A DNA stretch of 64,000 bases, from the NCBI RefSeq assembly GCF_900115045.1, contig NZ_FOVC01000009.1, forward strand, positions 68,115-132,114, given 5' to 3'. The number at the start of each line of letters is the position of its first letter. Positions within the stretch are counted from its first letter, which is position 1. A program made the translations under genes and the position numbers. The notes beneath the pieces are model-generated. The model saw nothing but the letters and a program-made list of their open reading frames with translations, did not search any database and was not told the DNA's origin. This document shows, piece after piece, positions 37,612 through 46,527 of the stretch. Source of the stretch: Izhakiella capsodis. GTDB taxonomy: Bacteria > Pseudomonadota > Gammaproteobacteria > Enterobacterales > Enterobacteriaceae.

Positions 37612-38154
37612 ATGTTTAATTTTCTAAAAAAATCGCTCAAAACCGGCGTTGTTACCGAGCAGTATCCGCTGGCGCCGCTGGCAGTCGATAAAAACCTGCG
37701 CGGCAAGCCGCAGCATAATTCGCAGCAGTGTATCGGCTGCGCCGCCTGCGTTAACGCCTGCCCGTCTAATGCCTTAACGGTAGAAACCGATACCGCCAAT
37801 AACCAGCTGCTATGGCAGCTTAATCTCGGTCGCTGCATTTTCTGTGGTCGCTGTGAAGAGGTTTGCCCGACGACGGCAATACGCCTGTCGACAGAGTTCG
37901 AACTGGCAGTATGGCAAAAAGCCGATCTTTTGCAGCAGGCGCGCTTTTCCCTGTGTCAGTGCCGGGTGTGCCATAAGCCCTGGGCGGTGCAAAAGGAGAT
38001 CGATTACGTGATTGCGCTACTGCAGCAAAACGGCGACGAACATGCCGAGGCACGGCGTGAAAGTGTTGAAACCTGCCCGGCATGTAAGCGCCAGCAGGGC
38101 TTGCTGCCCGCAACGCAGGATGCCCTCAGTCGGACCATGCAGGAGACCAGCTGA
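37612..38154 (+). CDS. hycF: Formate hydrogenlyase iron-sulfur subunit HycF
   Basis: NuoI-like 2[4Fe-4S] subunit linking HycB to HycG. 180 residues, as in E. coli. Two cluster motifs CIGCAACVNACP and CIFCGRCEEVCP near residues 40-85, plus the HycF-type extra C-terminal cysteines CQCRVCHKP and CPACKR. The stop overlaps the hycG start (TGATG). Confidence 0.95.
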   Translation: MFNFLKKSLKTGVVTEQYPLAPLAVDKNLRGKPQHNSQQCIGCAACVNACPSNALTVETDTANNQLLWQLNLGRCIFCGRCEEVCPTTAIRLSTEFELAVWQKADLLQQARFSLCQCRVCHKPWAVQKEIDYVIALLQQNGDEHAEARRESVETCPACKRQQGLLPATQDALSRTMQETS

Positions 38155-38921
38155 TGTCTGATTTTTTTACACCGCGTGACCCACAGGGAATGCCGCAGCC
38201 GGTGACACTGGATGAGTCCATCGCCAGGCTAAAAACCTCACTGCTGAAAAATATCAAGCGCTCAGCCTACGTTTACCGCGTCGACTGTGGCGGCTGTAAC
38301 GGGTGCGAAATCGAAATATTCGCCGCGCTGACCCCCATTTTCGATGCCGAACGCTTTGGCATTAAGGTGGTGCCGTCTCCGCGCCATGCCGATATTCTGC
38401 TGTTTACCGGCGCGGTAACCCGCTCGATGCGTGTACCGGCGCTGCGCGCCTGGGAGTCGGCCCCCGACCCGAAAATTTGTATTTCTTACGGTGCCTGCGG
38501 CAACTCCGGGGGTATTTTTCACGATCTCTACTGCGTCTGGGGCGGCACCGATAAAATTGTGCCGGTGGATGTCTATATCCCCGGTTGTCCACCGACGCCA
38601 GCAGCAACGCTGTACGGCTTTGCGATGGCGCTGGGCCTGCTGGAACAAAAAATTCATGCCCGGCAGCCTGGTGAGCAGGACAGTCAGCCGGCGGAATTGC
38701 TGCATGCGGGAATGGTACAGCCGCTGCGGGTGCGCATTGACCGCGCCGCACGCCGCCTGGCAGGCTATCGCTACGGGCGACAGATTGCCGACAGTTTCAT
38801 GGAGCATCTTTCACAGGGCGAAGAGGCGATAACCCGCTGGCTGGCAAGCGAAAATGATCCACGTCTGACGGAGATTGTCGATCAGCTTAATCTGCTGGTC
38901 ATGCAGGAGCGCAGACCATGA
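38154..38921 (+). CDS. hycG: Formate hydrogenlyase small subunit HycG
   Basis: NuoB-like small subunit carrying the [4Fe-4S] cluster nearest the nickel site. 255 residues, as in E. coli. The ligands appear as VDCGGCNGCEIEIF near residue 45, SYGACGNSGG near 109 and IPGCPPTPAATLYG near 143. It partners HycE. It overlaps hycH by 4 bases. Confidence 0.96.
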   Translation: MSDFFTPRDPQGMPQPVTLDESIARLKTSLLKNIKRSAYVYRVDCGGCNGCEIEIFAALTPIFDAERFGIKVVPSPRHADILLFTGAVTRSMRVPALRAWESAPDPKICISYGACGNSGGIFHDLYCVWGGTDKIVPVDVYIPGCPPTPAATLYGFAMALGLLEQKIHARQPGEQDSQPAELLHAGMVQPLRVRIDRAARRLAGYRYGRQIADSFMEHLSQGEEAITRWLASENDPRLTEIVDQLNLLVMQERRP

Positions 38922-39328
38922 CAGGGCAAGTGGTATTCAGCCAGCTGAGGCGCAAGTTTATCGATGAAAGTCAGCAGACCTCAGCACAGGCACAGCAGGT
39001 TATCTACTACGGGCTGGCCATCGGTCATCACCTCGGCGTTATTGACTGCCTGAGCGCCGCGCTGACTTGCCCTCTACAGGATTATCAGGAGTGGATTGCC
39101 ACGCTTGAGGAGAACGGCGAAGCACAGCGTAAGATGGCGGGCGTAACGCGCTATGGTGAGATCGTGATCGATAGCCAGCACATCACGATGCTCGCGAGCG
39201 CCTTTAACGCCGCGCTGCCGCAGCAATCGTCGCCGCAACAGGGCTGGAGTCGCAGCCTGTTGGAGATGCTGCACAACATCCATCGCGAACCGGCCATCTA
39301 TCTGTTGGTAAGGCGGCAAGATGACTGA
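38918..39328 (+). CDS. hycH: Formate hydrogenlyase maturation protein HycH
   Basis: Accessory protein needed to convert the HycE precursor; its biochemical role is unsettled. 136 residues as in E. coli. MTGQVVFSQLRRKFIDE and VIYYGLAIGHHLGVIDCL are the family text. It overlaps both hycG and hycI. Confidence 0.92.
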   Translation: MTGQVVFSQLRRKFIDESQQTSAQAQQVIYYGLAIGHHLGVIDCLSAALTCPLQDYQEWIATLEENGEAQRKMAGVTRYGEIVIDSQHITMLASAFNAALPQQSSPQQGWSRSLLEMLHNIHREPAIYLLVRRQDD

Positions 39329-39776
39329 CGTTTTGCTTTGCGTGGGTAACAGCATGATGGGGGATGACGGCGCCGGACCGCTTCTGGCCGATATGTGCCG
39401 TCAGGCTGCGCGCGGCGACTGGGTGGTGATTGACGGCGGTAGCGCGCCTGAAAATGATATCGTCGCCATACGCGAGTTGCAGCCTGAGCGATTACTGATC
39501 GTCGATGCGACCGATATGGGATTGAATCCCGGTGATATACGGCTTATCGATCCGCAAGATATTGCCGAACAGTATCTGATGACCACCCACAATATGCCGC
39601 TTAACTATCTGATAGATCAGCTTTGTGAAGATGTGAGCGACGTGCTGTTCCTGGGTATCCAGCCGGATATTGTGGGATTTTGCTACCCGATGACGGCCGC
39701 GATTAAACACGCTGTCGAAACCGTCTATCTCAGCCTCGATGACCGGGATGCACCCGGCCGGTTCCCCGCCCTGTGA
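39321..39776 (+). CDS. hycI: HycE C-terminal processing endopeptidase HycI
   Basis: Nickel-dependent aspartic-type protease that removes the HycE tail after metal insertion. 151 residues, slightly shorter than the E. coli 156. LLCVGNSMMGDDGAGPLLAD holds the first conserved Asp (near residue 16), VDATDMGLNPGDIRL the second (near 62) and TTHNMPLNYLI the conserved His near 90: these are the nickel ligands. Last gene of the hyc operon. Confidence 0.95.
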   Translation: MTDVLLCVGNSMMGDDGAGPLLADMCRQAARGDWVVIDGGSAPENDIVAIRELQPERLLIVDATDMGLNPGDIRLIDPQDIAEQYLMTTHNMPLNYLIDQLCEDVSDVLFLGIQPDIVGFCYPMTAAIKHAVETVYLSLDDRDAPGRFPAL

Positions 39777-39834
39777 TCCCGCCCAGTACAGCCTGAAATT
39801 ATCCGATTGAACCTCACGCCGCAGCATCGACATC

Positions 39835-39860
39835 TGACATCGACATTAGTGTCGATGTCA
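39835..39860 (+). promoter_or_regulatory. Inverted repeat upstream of hydN, candidate FhlA site
   Basis: TGACATCGACA-TTAG-TGTCGATGTCA is a perfect 11-bp inverted repeat. It contains TGTCG and TGACA elements as in the FhlA site at 32407, in a different arrangement, and the CATCGA unit is repeated on both sides (39826-39868). It lies about 75 bases upstream of the hydN -24 element, the usual distance for an enhancer. Confidence 0.55.
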
Positions 39861-39915
39861 ACATCGAACAGCCCTGAAGAACAATAATTAATATATAAAA
39901 CAATAGGATAAAAAC

Positions 39916-39930
39916 TGGCACGATTTATGA
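39916..39930 (+). promoter_or_regulatory. Candidate sigma-54 promoter of hydN-fdhF-hypF
   Basis: TGGCACGATTTATGA has a perfect -24 element TGGCACG, but the -12 element reads TATGA with GA where GC is expected. Position (34 bases before hydN) and the upstream palindrome support it; the weak -12 may mean low activity. Confidence 0.5.
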
Positions 39931-39963
39931 ATGATCCCTCTGTCGCTACAGCCGGAGAAGTCA

Positions 39964-40509
39964 ATGAACCGTTTCATTATTGCCGATGCCAGCAAATGCA
40001 TCGGGTGCCGTACCTGTGAAGTTGCCTGCGTCGTATCCCACCAGCAGGTTGAAGATTGCGCATCCCTGACGCCGCAAAATTTTCTGCCGCGGATCCATGT
40101 GGTTAAAGGCGTTAACGTTTCGATCGCGACGACCTGCCGCCAGTGCGAAGACGCCCCGTGCGCTAACGTCTGCCCTAACGGCGCGATTACACGTCACCGC
40201 GATCATATCTCGGTTGAACAGCAGCGCTGCATTGGCTGCAAAACCTGCGTGGTTGCCTGCCCTTATGGTGCGATGGAAGTGGTGCTACGCCCGGTAGTGC
40301 GTAATGCCGGTTCCGGGCTGAATGTGCTCACAGATAAAGCGGAAGCCAATAAGTGCGACCTTTGTCAGGATCAGGCGGACGGCCCTGCCTGTATCCGGGT
40401 CTGCCCGACCAACGCCATTGCCTGCGTTGACCGCGAAAAGCTGGAACAGCTCAGTCAGGAAAGACGCCGACGCGCGGCGCTGGACGGCGCTTCAATGCTG
40501 GCATTCTGA
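39964..40509 (+). CDS. hydN: Formate dehydrogenase-linked electron transfer protein HydN
   Basis: Four-cluster ferredoxin homologous to HycB, needed for full FdhF activity in E. coli. 181 residues (E. coli 175). ATG 39964 has GGAGAAG 4 bases upstream and gives the family start MNRFIIADASKCIGCRTCEV; an upstream ATG at 39931 overlaps the promoter. Cys motifs: CIGCRTCEVAC, CRQCEDAPCANVCP, CIGCKTCVVACP and CDLCQDQADGPACIRVCP. Forms an operon with fdhF and hypF. Confidence 0.94.
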   Translation: MNRFIIADASKCIGCRTCEVACVVSHQQVEDCASLTPQNFLPRIHVVKGVNVSIATTCRQCEDAPCANVCPNGAITRHRDHISVEQQRCIGCKTCVVACPYGAMEVVLRPVVRNAGSGLNVLTDKAEANKCDLCQDQADGPACIRVCPTNAIACVDREKLEQLSQERRRRAALDGASMLAF

Positions 40510-40550
40510 CCAGTCCACGCCCCTTTACTTGTTAATAACGGATTTGTCTG

Positions 40551-42701
40551 ATGAAAAAGATCACCAGTGTTTGTCCCTACTGCGGCGCAGGCTGCAAATT
40601 AAAGCTTGTTGTCGAAAACAACAAAATCATTCGGGCGGAGGCGGCTGATGGCATCACCAATCAGAACCAGCTATGCCTGAAAGGCTATTACGGCTGGGAT
40701 TTTCTGAACGATACAAAACTGCTGACACCGCGCCTGACCCAGCCGATGATCCGCTACCAGAAGGGCGGGAAGTTTCAGCCCGTCAGCTGGGATGAAGCGA
40801 TTAGCTACACCGCGCAACGACTGAGCGACATTAAGCAAAAGTATGGCCCGCGCGCCATCATGACCACCGGGTCATCACGCGGCACCGGCAATGAAACCAA
40901 TTATGTCATGCAGAAGTTCGCCCGCGCCGTGCTGAATACCAATAATGTCGACTGCTGCGCCCGCGTTTGCCACGGTCCAAGCGTGGCCGGTTTGCAGGTT
41001 ACACTCGGTAGCGGCGCGATGAGCAATTCAATTAACGATATCGAAAACTCAAAGTGTTTACTGATCATTGGCTATAACTGTGCCGATTCGCATCCAATCG
41101 TCGCACGGCGCGTAATCAAAGCAAAAGAAAATGGTGCGCGAATTATCGTCTGCGATCCCCGCCGCATCGAAACCGCCCGCATTGCCGATCAACACCTGCA
41201 AATCCATAACGGCTGCAATATGGCACTGGTCAACGCCTTTATCCACGTGCTGCTGGAAGAAGATCTCTACGATAAAGATTACGTCGCACGCCACACCGAA
41301 GGTTTTGAAGAAATGCGCGAGACGGTGAAAGACTATGCGCCAGAGAAAGTCGAGCTGATCGTCGGCGTCAGCGCCCGGCAGATTCGCCAGGCCATGCGCA
41401 CTTACGCCGCTGCACCGTCCGCCACCATTATGTGGGGGATGGGTGTCACGCAATTTGGCCAGGCGGTGGACGTGGTCAAGGGCCTTTCGAGCCTGGCGTT
41501 ACTGACTGGCAACCTGGGGCGTGAACACGTAGGCGTCGGCCCGGTTCGTGGACAAAATAACGTGCAGGGTGCCTGCGATATGGGCGTTATCCCTAATCAG
41601 TTTCCCGGCTATCAGAACGTCGTCGATGCGCAAATCCGCGAAAAATTCGCCCGCGCCTGGGGCATTGATCCGGCGTCGATGGATGACCAGCCCGGCGTGC
41701 GTATTACTGAGGTGCCACATCTGGCGCTGGAAGGTAAAATCAAAGCCTATTACATCATGGGCGAAGATCCGCTACAGACCGAGGCGGATCTTGGCCTGGT
41801 ACGCGAAGGCTTTGACGCACTCGATTTTGTCGTCGTGCAGGACATTTTTATGACCAAAACCGCCGAGGCCGCAGACGTGTTGCTGCCAGCGACCTCATGG
41901 GGTGAGCACGGCGGTGTATTCACCTGCGCCGATCGTGGCTTTCAGCGTTTCGAGAAGGCCATCGAACCGCAATATAACGTTAAGCGTGACTGGGAAATTA
42001 TCAGCCTGATCGCCAGCGCGATGGGCTATCCCATGCAGTATGAAAATAACCAGCAAATCTGGGACGAGATGCGCGAACTCTGCCCGCAGTTCTACGGCGC
42101 CACCTACGAAAAAATGGGGGAGATGGGGCACGTTCAATGGCCGTGTCCGACCATTGAGCATCCGGGTACGCCTTACCTCTATCAGGATAATCAGTTCGAT
42201 ACCCCCAGCGGTAAAGGCCAGCTGTTTGCCGCTGCCTGGCGTAAACCTGCCGAGCTGCCGGATGATGAATATCCGTTGGTGCTCTGTACGGTTCGCGAAG
42301 TGGGCCATTACTCCTGCCGCTCAATGACCGGCAACTGCGCTGCACTGCAATCGCTGGCCGATGAGCCAGGTTTTGTGCAAATTAATCCGCAGGACGCCGC
42401 TAAGGCCGGTATCACGGATCGTCAGCTGGTATGGGTCAGCTCGCGGCGCGGCAAGGTGATTAGCCGCGCTGATGTCAGCGAGCGTATTAACCTGGGCGCG
42501 GTGTATATGACTTACCAATGGTGGATCGGCGCTTGCAACGAGTTAACGCAGGATAATCTCGATCCGATCTCGAAAACGCCAGAGACCAAGTATTGCGCCG
42601 TCAATATCAGTCAAATTGAGGATCAACAATGGGCTGAAAACTATGCGCAGACCACTTACAGCGCGATGAAATCACGTCTGCGCGAAGCGGTTTCATCCTG
42701 A
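40551..42701 (+). CDS. fdhF: Formate dehydrogenase H, cysteine form
   Basis: Molybdopterin bis-guanine dinucleotide enzyme that oxidises formate to CO2 for hydrogenlyase. 716 residues (E. coli 715). The N-terminal [4Fe-4S] motif CPYCGAGC and the electron-relay Lys44 (LCLKGYYGWD) are present. Position 140, selenocysteine (UGA) in E. coli, is cysteine: CCARVCHGPSV with codon TGC at 40968-40970, followed by the conserved His141. The gene is therefore read without SelB and needs no SECIS. The C-terminal MGD-binding domain (YMTYQWWIGACNEL) is normal. Cys homologues of this family are known to be active but slower; that is family knowledge, not seen here. Confidence 0.96.
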   Translation: MKKITSVCPYCGAGCKLKLVVENNKIIRAEAADGITNQNQLCLKGYYGWDFLNDTKLLTPRLTQPMIRYQKGGKFQPVSWDEAISYTAQRLSDIKQKYGPRAIMTTGSSRGTGNETNYVMQKFARAVLNTNNVDCCARVCHGPSVAGLQVTLGSGAMSNSINDIENSKCLLIIGYNCADSHPIVARRVIKAKENGARIIVCDPRRIETARIADQHLQIHNGCNMALVNAFIHVLLEEDLYDKDYVARHTEGFEEMRETVKDYAPEKVELIVGVSARQIRQAMRTYAAAPSATIMWGMGVTQFGQAVDVVKGLSSLALLTGNLGREHVGVGPVRGQNNVQGACDMGVIPNQFPGYQNVVDAQIREKFARAWGIDPASMDDQPGVRITEVPHLALEGKIKAYYIMGEDPLQTEADLGLVREGFDALDFVVVQDIFMTKTAEAADVLLPATSWGEHGGVFTCADRGFQRFEKAIEPQYNVKRDWEIISLIASAMGYPMQYENNQQIWDEMRELCPQFYGATYEKMGEMGHVQWPCPTIEHPGTPYLYQDNQFDTPSGKGQLFAAAWRKPAELPDDEYPLVLCTVREVGHYSCRSMTGNCAALQSLADEPGFVQINPQDAAKAGITDRQLVWVSSRRGKVISRADVSERINLGAVYMTYQWWIGACNELTQDNLDPISKTPETKYCAVNISQIEDQQWAENYAQTTYSAMKSRLREAVSS

Positions 42702-42836
42702 TCACAAGAGTAAATCTTCAGCCGTACCGGCGTGTCTGCCGACCAGCGCTATCCGGCAAGTGGAAGCGTTGGCCGGTCTTCAGAGCCACTCTTTTTTCTC
42801 TGCGTTTGTCGTGCGATTACGCATCGTTTTGTCAAT

Positions 42837-45068
42837 ATGACCCAATGTAACGGCACAATATTACAGGTTCGCGGCAACGTTCAGGGCGTAGGCTTTCGTC
42901 CCTGGGTGTGGCGGCTGGCACAGGAGCTGGCATTGACAGGCGACGTCAGCAACGATGGCGCGGGCGTCACCATACGCCTTGCCGGCGACGCCCGCGCATT
43001 TATTCACCGCCTCCGTCGGGAATGCCCGCCGCTGGCGCGTATCGATGACGTCACCATCACGGCCTGGCACTGGTCACGGCGACCCGCGGATTTCACTATC
43101 CGAGCCAGCACCGCAGGCTCAATCTGTACCGGGGTGGTGCCTGACGCCGCCACTTGCCCGGCCTGTCTGCATGAGATGCAGGACCCGGCACAGCGCCGTT
43201 ACCGTTATCCTTTCATTAATTGTACCCATTGCGGCCCGCGCTTTAGCATTATTCGGGCGATGCCCTACGATCGCGCGGTGACCAGCATGGCTGATTTTAC
43301 CCTTTGTCCGGCCTGTGCGGCAGAATATCACTCGCCCGACGATCGCCGCTTTCACGCTCAACCGCTGGCCTGCCCTGAATGCGGGCCTCAGCTGAGCTGG
43401 CAGGCGCCGGGACAGCCTTCACAAGAAAAAGAAGCGGCGTTACAGGCCGCGATCGCCATGCTTAAAAGCGGCAAGATCGTTGCCATCAAAGGTCTGGGGG
43501 GGTTTCACCTCGCCTGCGATGCGCAAAATGAGGCCGCCGTACAACGCTTACGCTTGCGTAAGCAGCGGCCGGATAAGCCACTGGCCGTGATGTTACCCCC
43601 TGCCATCGCTGACCAGTTATCCGCACCGGTGAAGGCGCGGCTCAATGAGGCAGCGGCACCGATCGTGGTGGTCAATAAGCGCGACTTACCGCTGTGTGCT
43701 GCCATCGCGCCAGGGCTGAATGATGCAGGCATTATGCTGGCGGCTAATCCATTACAACACCTGTTGATGGCGGGCGTTGCGGGGCCGCTGGTGATGACAT
43801 CCGGTAATCGTAACGGCCTGCCCCCTGCGCTGAACAATGCTCAGGCGCTCAAGGATCTTGCCGGTATTGCCGACGGCTGGCTGCTACATAATCGTGACAT
43901 CATCCAGCGGCTGGACGACTCCGTTGTCTATGCCAGCGGCGAGACCCTGCGTCGCGCCAGAGGGCTGGCACCGGACGCGCTGGCGTTGCCGCCCGGATTT
44001 AAACCCGTCCCGCCGCTGCTCTGCCTCGGGGCCGATACCAATAACACGATCTGCCTGACGCATGGCGACCAGGCCGTTCTCAGCCAGCACTTGGGCACTC
44101 TCGATAGCGAACCCGTACAGCGTCAATGGCATCAGACGCTGACCAGCCTGCAACACGTCTGGCAGTTGCGACCCCAGCTGATCGTCACCGATGCTCACCC
44201 TGGCTATTACGCCACCCGGCAGGAATTACACCCTGACATCCCCAGGAAGAAAGTGCTCCACCACCATGCCCATGCCGCTGCCTGCCTGGCAGAACACCGC
44301 TGGCCACTCGGCGGCGGCGAAGTGATCGCCCTGGTGCTGGATGGCATCGGCTGGGGAGCGGATGGCGCACTGTGGGGGGGCGAATGCCTGCGCGTTGACT
44401 ATCAGCACTGCGCGCGCCTTGGCGGCCTGCCGCCCGTCGCGCTGCCCGGCGGCGATTTGGCGGCCCGTGAGCCGTGGCGTAACCTGCTGGCGCAATGGCA
44501 GACCTTCGTCCCTGACTGGCAGAAGCACCCGCAGGCTGAAAAGCTGGAGGTATTTCCCTGGCGACCGATGGCCCGCGCCATTGCGCGCGGAGTTAATTGC
44601 CCCGTGGCGTCTTCCGCGGGAAGATTATTTGACGCCGTCGCCGCTGACATCGGCTGTACCCCGTTACGGCAAAGCTATCAGGGACAGGCTGCCTGTCGTC
44701 TCGAAGCGCTGGCATTACGCGCCGGGTCGCTTGATCATCCACTCACGCTACCCTTTATTGACGGCACCCTGGACATGGCGACGTTCTGGCACCAGTGGCT
44801 TAACTGGCAGGCACCTGTCGCAGCGCGCGCCTGGGCATTTCACGATGCGCTGGCGCACGGCCTGGCGCAGATGGCGTCTTATTACGCCCGCCGCGACAAC
44901 ATCGCCACCATCGCCTGCGCGGGTGGCGTGCTGAACAATCGTCTGCTGCGTGAGCGTCTGCGTGTGTGGCTGGCAGATTATCACTTACTCCTGCCGCACG
45001 CCCTGCCCGCCGGTGATGGTGCCATTGCTTATGGTCAGGCGGTCATTGCCGCCGCCACGTTTTGTTAA
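42837..45068 (+). CDS. hypF: Carbamoyltransferase HypF
   Basis: Makes the carbamoyl group for the cyanide ligands of [NiFe] hydrogenases and passes it to HypE. 743 residues (E. coli 750). Domains in order: acylphosphatase (VQGVGFRPWVWRLAQEL, residues about 14-30), two zinc fingers (CPACLHEM ... CTHC and CPACAAEY ... CPEC, 105-190), a YrdC-like domain (KGLGGFHLACDA near 217) and a Kae1-like carbamoyltransferase domain (VLHHHAHAAACLAE near 474, CAGGVLNNRLLRERL near 695). The longer frame from 42732 adds 35 residues unlike the family, so ATG 42837 is used. No clear ribosome site is visible. Confidence 0.95.
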   Translation: MTQCNGTILQVRGNVQGVGFRPWVWRLAQELALTGDVSNDGAGVTIRLAGDARAFIHRLRRECPPLARIDDVTITAWHWSRRPADFTIRASTAGSICTGVVPDAATCPACLHEMQDPAQRRYRYPFINCTHCGPRFSIIRAMPYDRAVTSMADFTLCPACAAEYHSPDDRRFHAQPLACPECGPQLSWQAPGQPSQEKEAALQAAIAMLKSGKIVAIKGLGGFHLACDAQNEAAVQRLRLRKQRPDKPLAVMLPPAIADQLSAPVKARLNEAAAPIVVVNKRDLPLCAAIAPGLNDAGIMLAANPLQHLLMAGVAGPLVMTSGNRNGLPPALNNAQALKDLAGIADGWLLHNRDIIQRLDDSVVYASGETLRRARGLAPDALALPPGFKPVPPLLCLGADTNNTICLTHGDQAVLSQHLGTLDSEPVQRQWHQTLTSLQHVWQLRPQLIVTDAHPGYYATRQELHPDIPRKKVLHHHAHAAACLAEHRWPLGGGEVIALVLDGIGWGADGALWGGECLRVDYQHCARLGGLPPVALPGGDLAAREPWRNLLAQWQTFVPDWQKHPQAEKLEVFPWRPMARAIARGVNCPVASSAGRLFDAVAADIGCTPLRQSYQGQAACRLEALALRAGSLDHPLTLPFIDGTLDMATFWHQWLNWQAPVAARAWAFHDALAHGLAQMASYYARRDNIATIACAGGVLNNRLLRERLRVWLADYHLLLPHALPAGDGAIAYGQAVIAAATFC

Positions 45069-45083
45069 TCAAGGAAAATAATC

Positions 45084-46112
45084 ATGTTACACCTGCCGGG
45101 CATTAAGCACTCACCGGGCGCGTTGCTGATGCTGGCATTGATAACGCTCAATCTGCTTGCCTGGGGACTGGCGTTTTATCTGTTTCATCAGACACCTGCC
45201 CTGATGGCCGCCAGCCTGCTCGCGTGGAGCTACGGCCTGCGTCATGCGGTAGATGCCGACCATATTGCGGCGATCGATAATGTCACGCGCAAAATGATGC
45301 AGCAGGGTCAGCGCCCCTGTGGTATCGGTGCCTGGTTTTCTCTTGGGCATTCGACTATCGTGCTGCTGGCCTCCATGGCTATTGCAGCAGCGGCCAGCGC
45401 TTTCGGTCAAAAAATAGCGTGGCTTCACCAGGTCGGAAGTACCATCGGCACCGCGATCTCCGCCTTTTTCCTGCTGATGATGGCGTTGGTTAATCTGGTG
45501 ATCCTGCGTGACCTGTGGCATCGCTTCGCCACACTCAAACGCGGTGAATCGGGTCCGGATGATGAACAGACCACCGCCGTCGGCGGTATTGCAACCTGGC
45601 TGTATCGCCCGGCGTTCCGTCTGGTAAGCCGGAGCTGGCATATGTATCTGGTTGGCTTGTTGTTTGGTCTGGGATTTGATACCGCCACGGAGATCGGCGT
45701 TCTGGGTTTGTCAGCCGTTGGCGCGGCCAGGGGGATGTCAGCCTGGTCGATCATGGCTTTCCCGCTCCTTTTTGCCAGCGCTATGGCGCTGGTTGATAGT
45801 CTGGATAACCTGATTATGCTCGGCGCTTACGGCTGGGCATTTAACAAACCCCAACGTAAGCTCTATTACAATATGACCATCACCGCGACTTCCGTTGCAG
45901 TCGCGCTGGGCATCGGCGGGCTGGAAGCGCTGGGGCTGATGGCGGATAAATTTGCGCGAAAAGGCGTGTTCTGGCAATGGGTTGGCCGTCTGAATGACAG
46001 TCTGTCCAACGCCGGATTTGTCATTGTTGGGCTGTTCATCCTCTGCTGGCTGGTATCACTACTCAACTACTACCTGCGTCGCTATGATGCTCTGCTAAGT
46101 GGTAAGCACTAA
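45084..46112 (+). CDS. Nickel/cobalt permease, NiCoT family
   Basis: High-affinity Ni2+ (or Co2+) importer related to HoxN/NixA/HupN, 342 residues and eight predicted helices. The helix II signature RHAVDADHIAAIDN (HX4DH) at about residue 53, LGHSTIV near 92, and LGFDTATEIGVL near 194 are diagnostic. It begins 15 bases after hypF, so it belongs to the hydN-fdhF-hypF operon and supplies nickel for HycE. E. coli uses the unlinked NikABCDE system instead. Confidence 0.92.
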   Translation: MLHLPGIKHSPGALLMLALITLNLLAWGLAFYLFHQTPALMAASLLAWSYGLRHAVDADHIAAIDNVTRKMMQQGQRPCGIGAWFSLGHSTIVLLASMAIAAAASAFGQKIAWLHQVGSTIGTAISAFFLLMMALVNLVILRDLWHRFATLKRGESGPDDEQTTAVGGIATWLYRPAFRLVSRSWHMYLVGLLFGLGFDTATEIGVLGLSAVGAARGMSAWSIMAFPLLFASAMALVDSLDNLIMLGAYGWAFNKPQRKLYYNMTITATSVAVALGIGGLEALGLMADKFARKGVFWQWVGRLNDSLSNAGFVIVGLFILCWLVSLLNYYLRRYDALLSGKH

Positions 46113-46480
46113 TTAAACCAGCTTTGACGCTCAGCGTAAACTCAAGGGAGTTTCTGCCCTGAACCCTGGTCGCCAGCAGCTCGGACTTTCGGCGAATGAC
46201 GTCGCGTTCAGACGACACTGTCACTACGGATGAGCAGCCGTATTTAATCAAAAAATCGCTGATGTTGAACGCTATCAATCGTTGCGGCTGTCGCTAAGCG
46301 CCTGTATCCCTTTTTTTCATTTATTCTGGCCTGACATCCAACGTCTTCAGGCGTTTTATCAATGCCGTTTGTCGACGTTAATGCGTTATCCGACTTAAAA
46401 ATCACATCCTCATCACACGACAAAACCTTTTTTGGCTGGCTCACTATCGGACTGCCATTATTTTACTAAGATTAATCTGG
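46113..46480. other. Spacer between the hydrogenlyase module and the accessory region
   Basis: About 370 bases with no recognised gene. Frames read through it are short, and protein-like scraps (for example GRQQLGLSANDVAFRRHC) cannot be assigned. No terminator was found close behind the nickel permease; the first hairpin with a T tract is at 46481. Confidence 0.4.
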
Positions 46481-46505
46481 ACACGGACTAATCCCGTGTT
46501 TTTAT
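46481..46505 (+). terminator. Terminator-like hairpin just before the YrzE-like gene
   Basis: ACACGG (46481-46486) pairs with CCGTGT (46494-46499) over a 7-base loop and is followed by TTTTT. It ends only 23 bases before the next start codon, so it is either the distal terminator of the nickel permease transcript or an attenuator in the leader of the next gene. Confidence 0.55.
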
Positions 46506-46527
46506 CAAAATATTAATGGAGATAGCG

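Noticed and set aside
40968..40970. Hidden selenocysteine (UGA) site in fdhF
   Set aside because: The codon is TGC and the frame is open throughout, so there is no recoding.
42732..42836. HypF N-terminal extension of 35 residues
   Set aside because: Cys/Phe-rich text with no family match and no ribosome site; the acylphosphatase domain begins right after ATG 42837.
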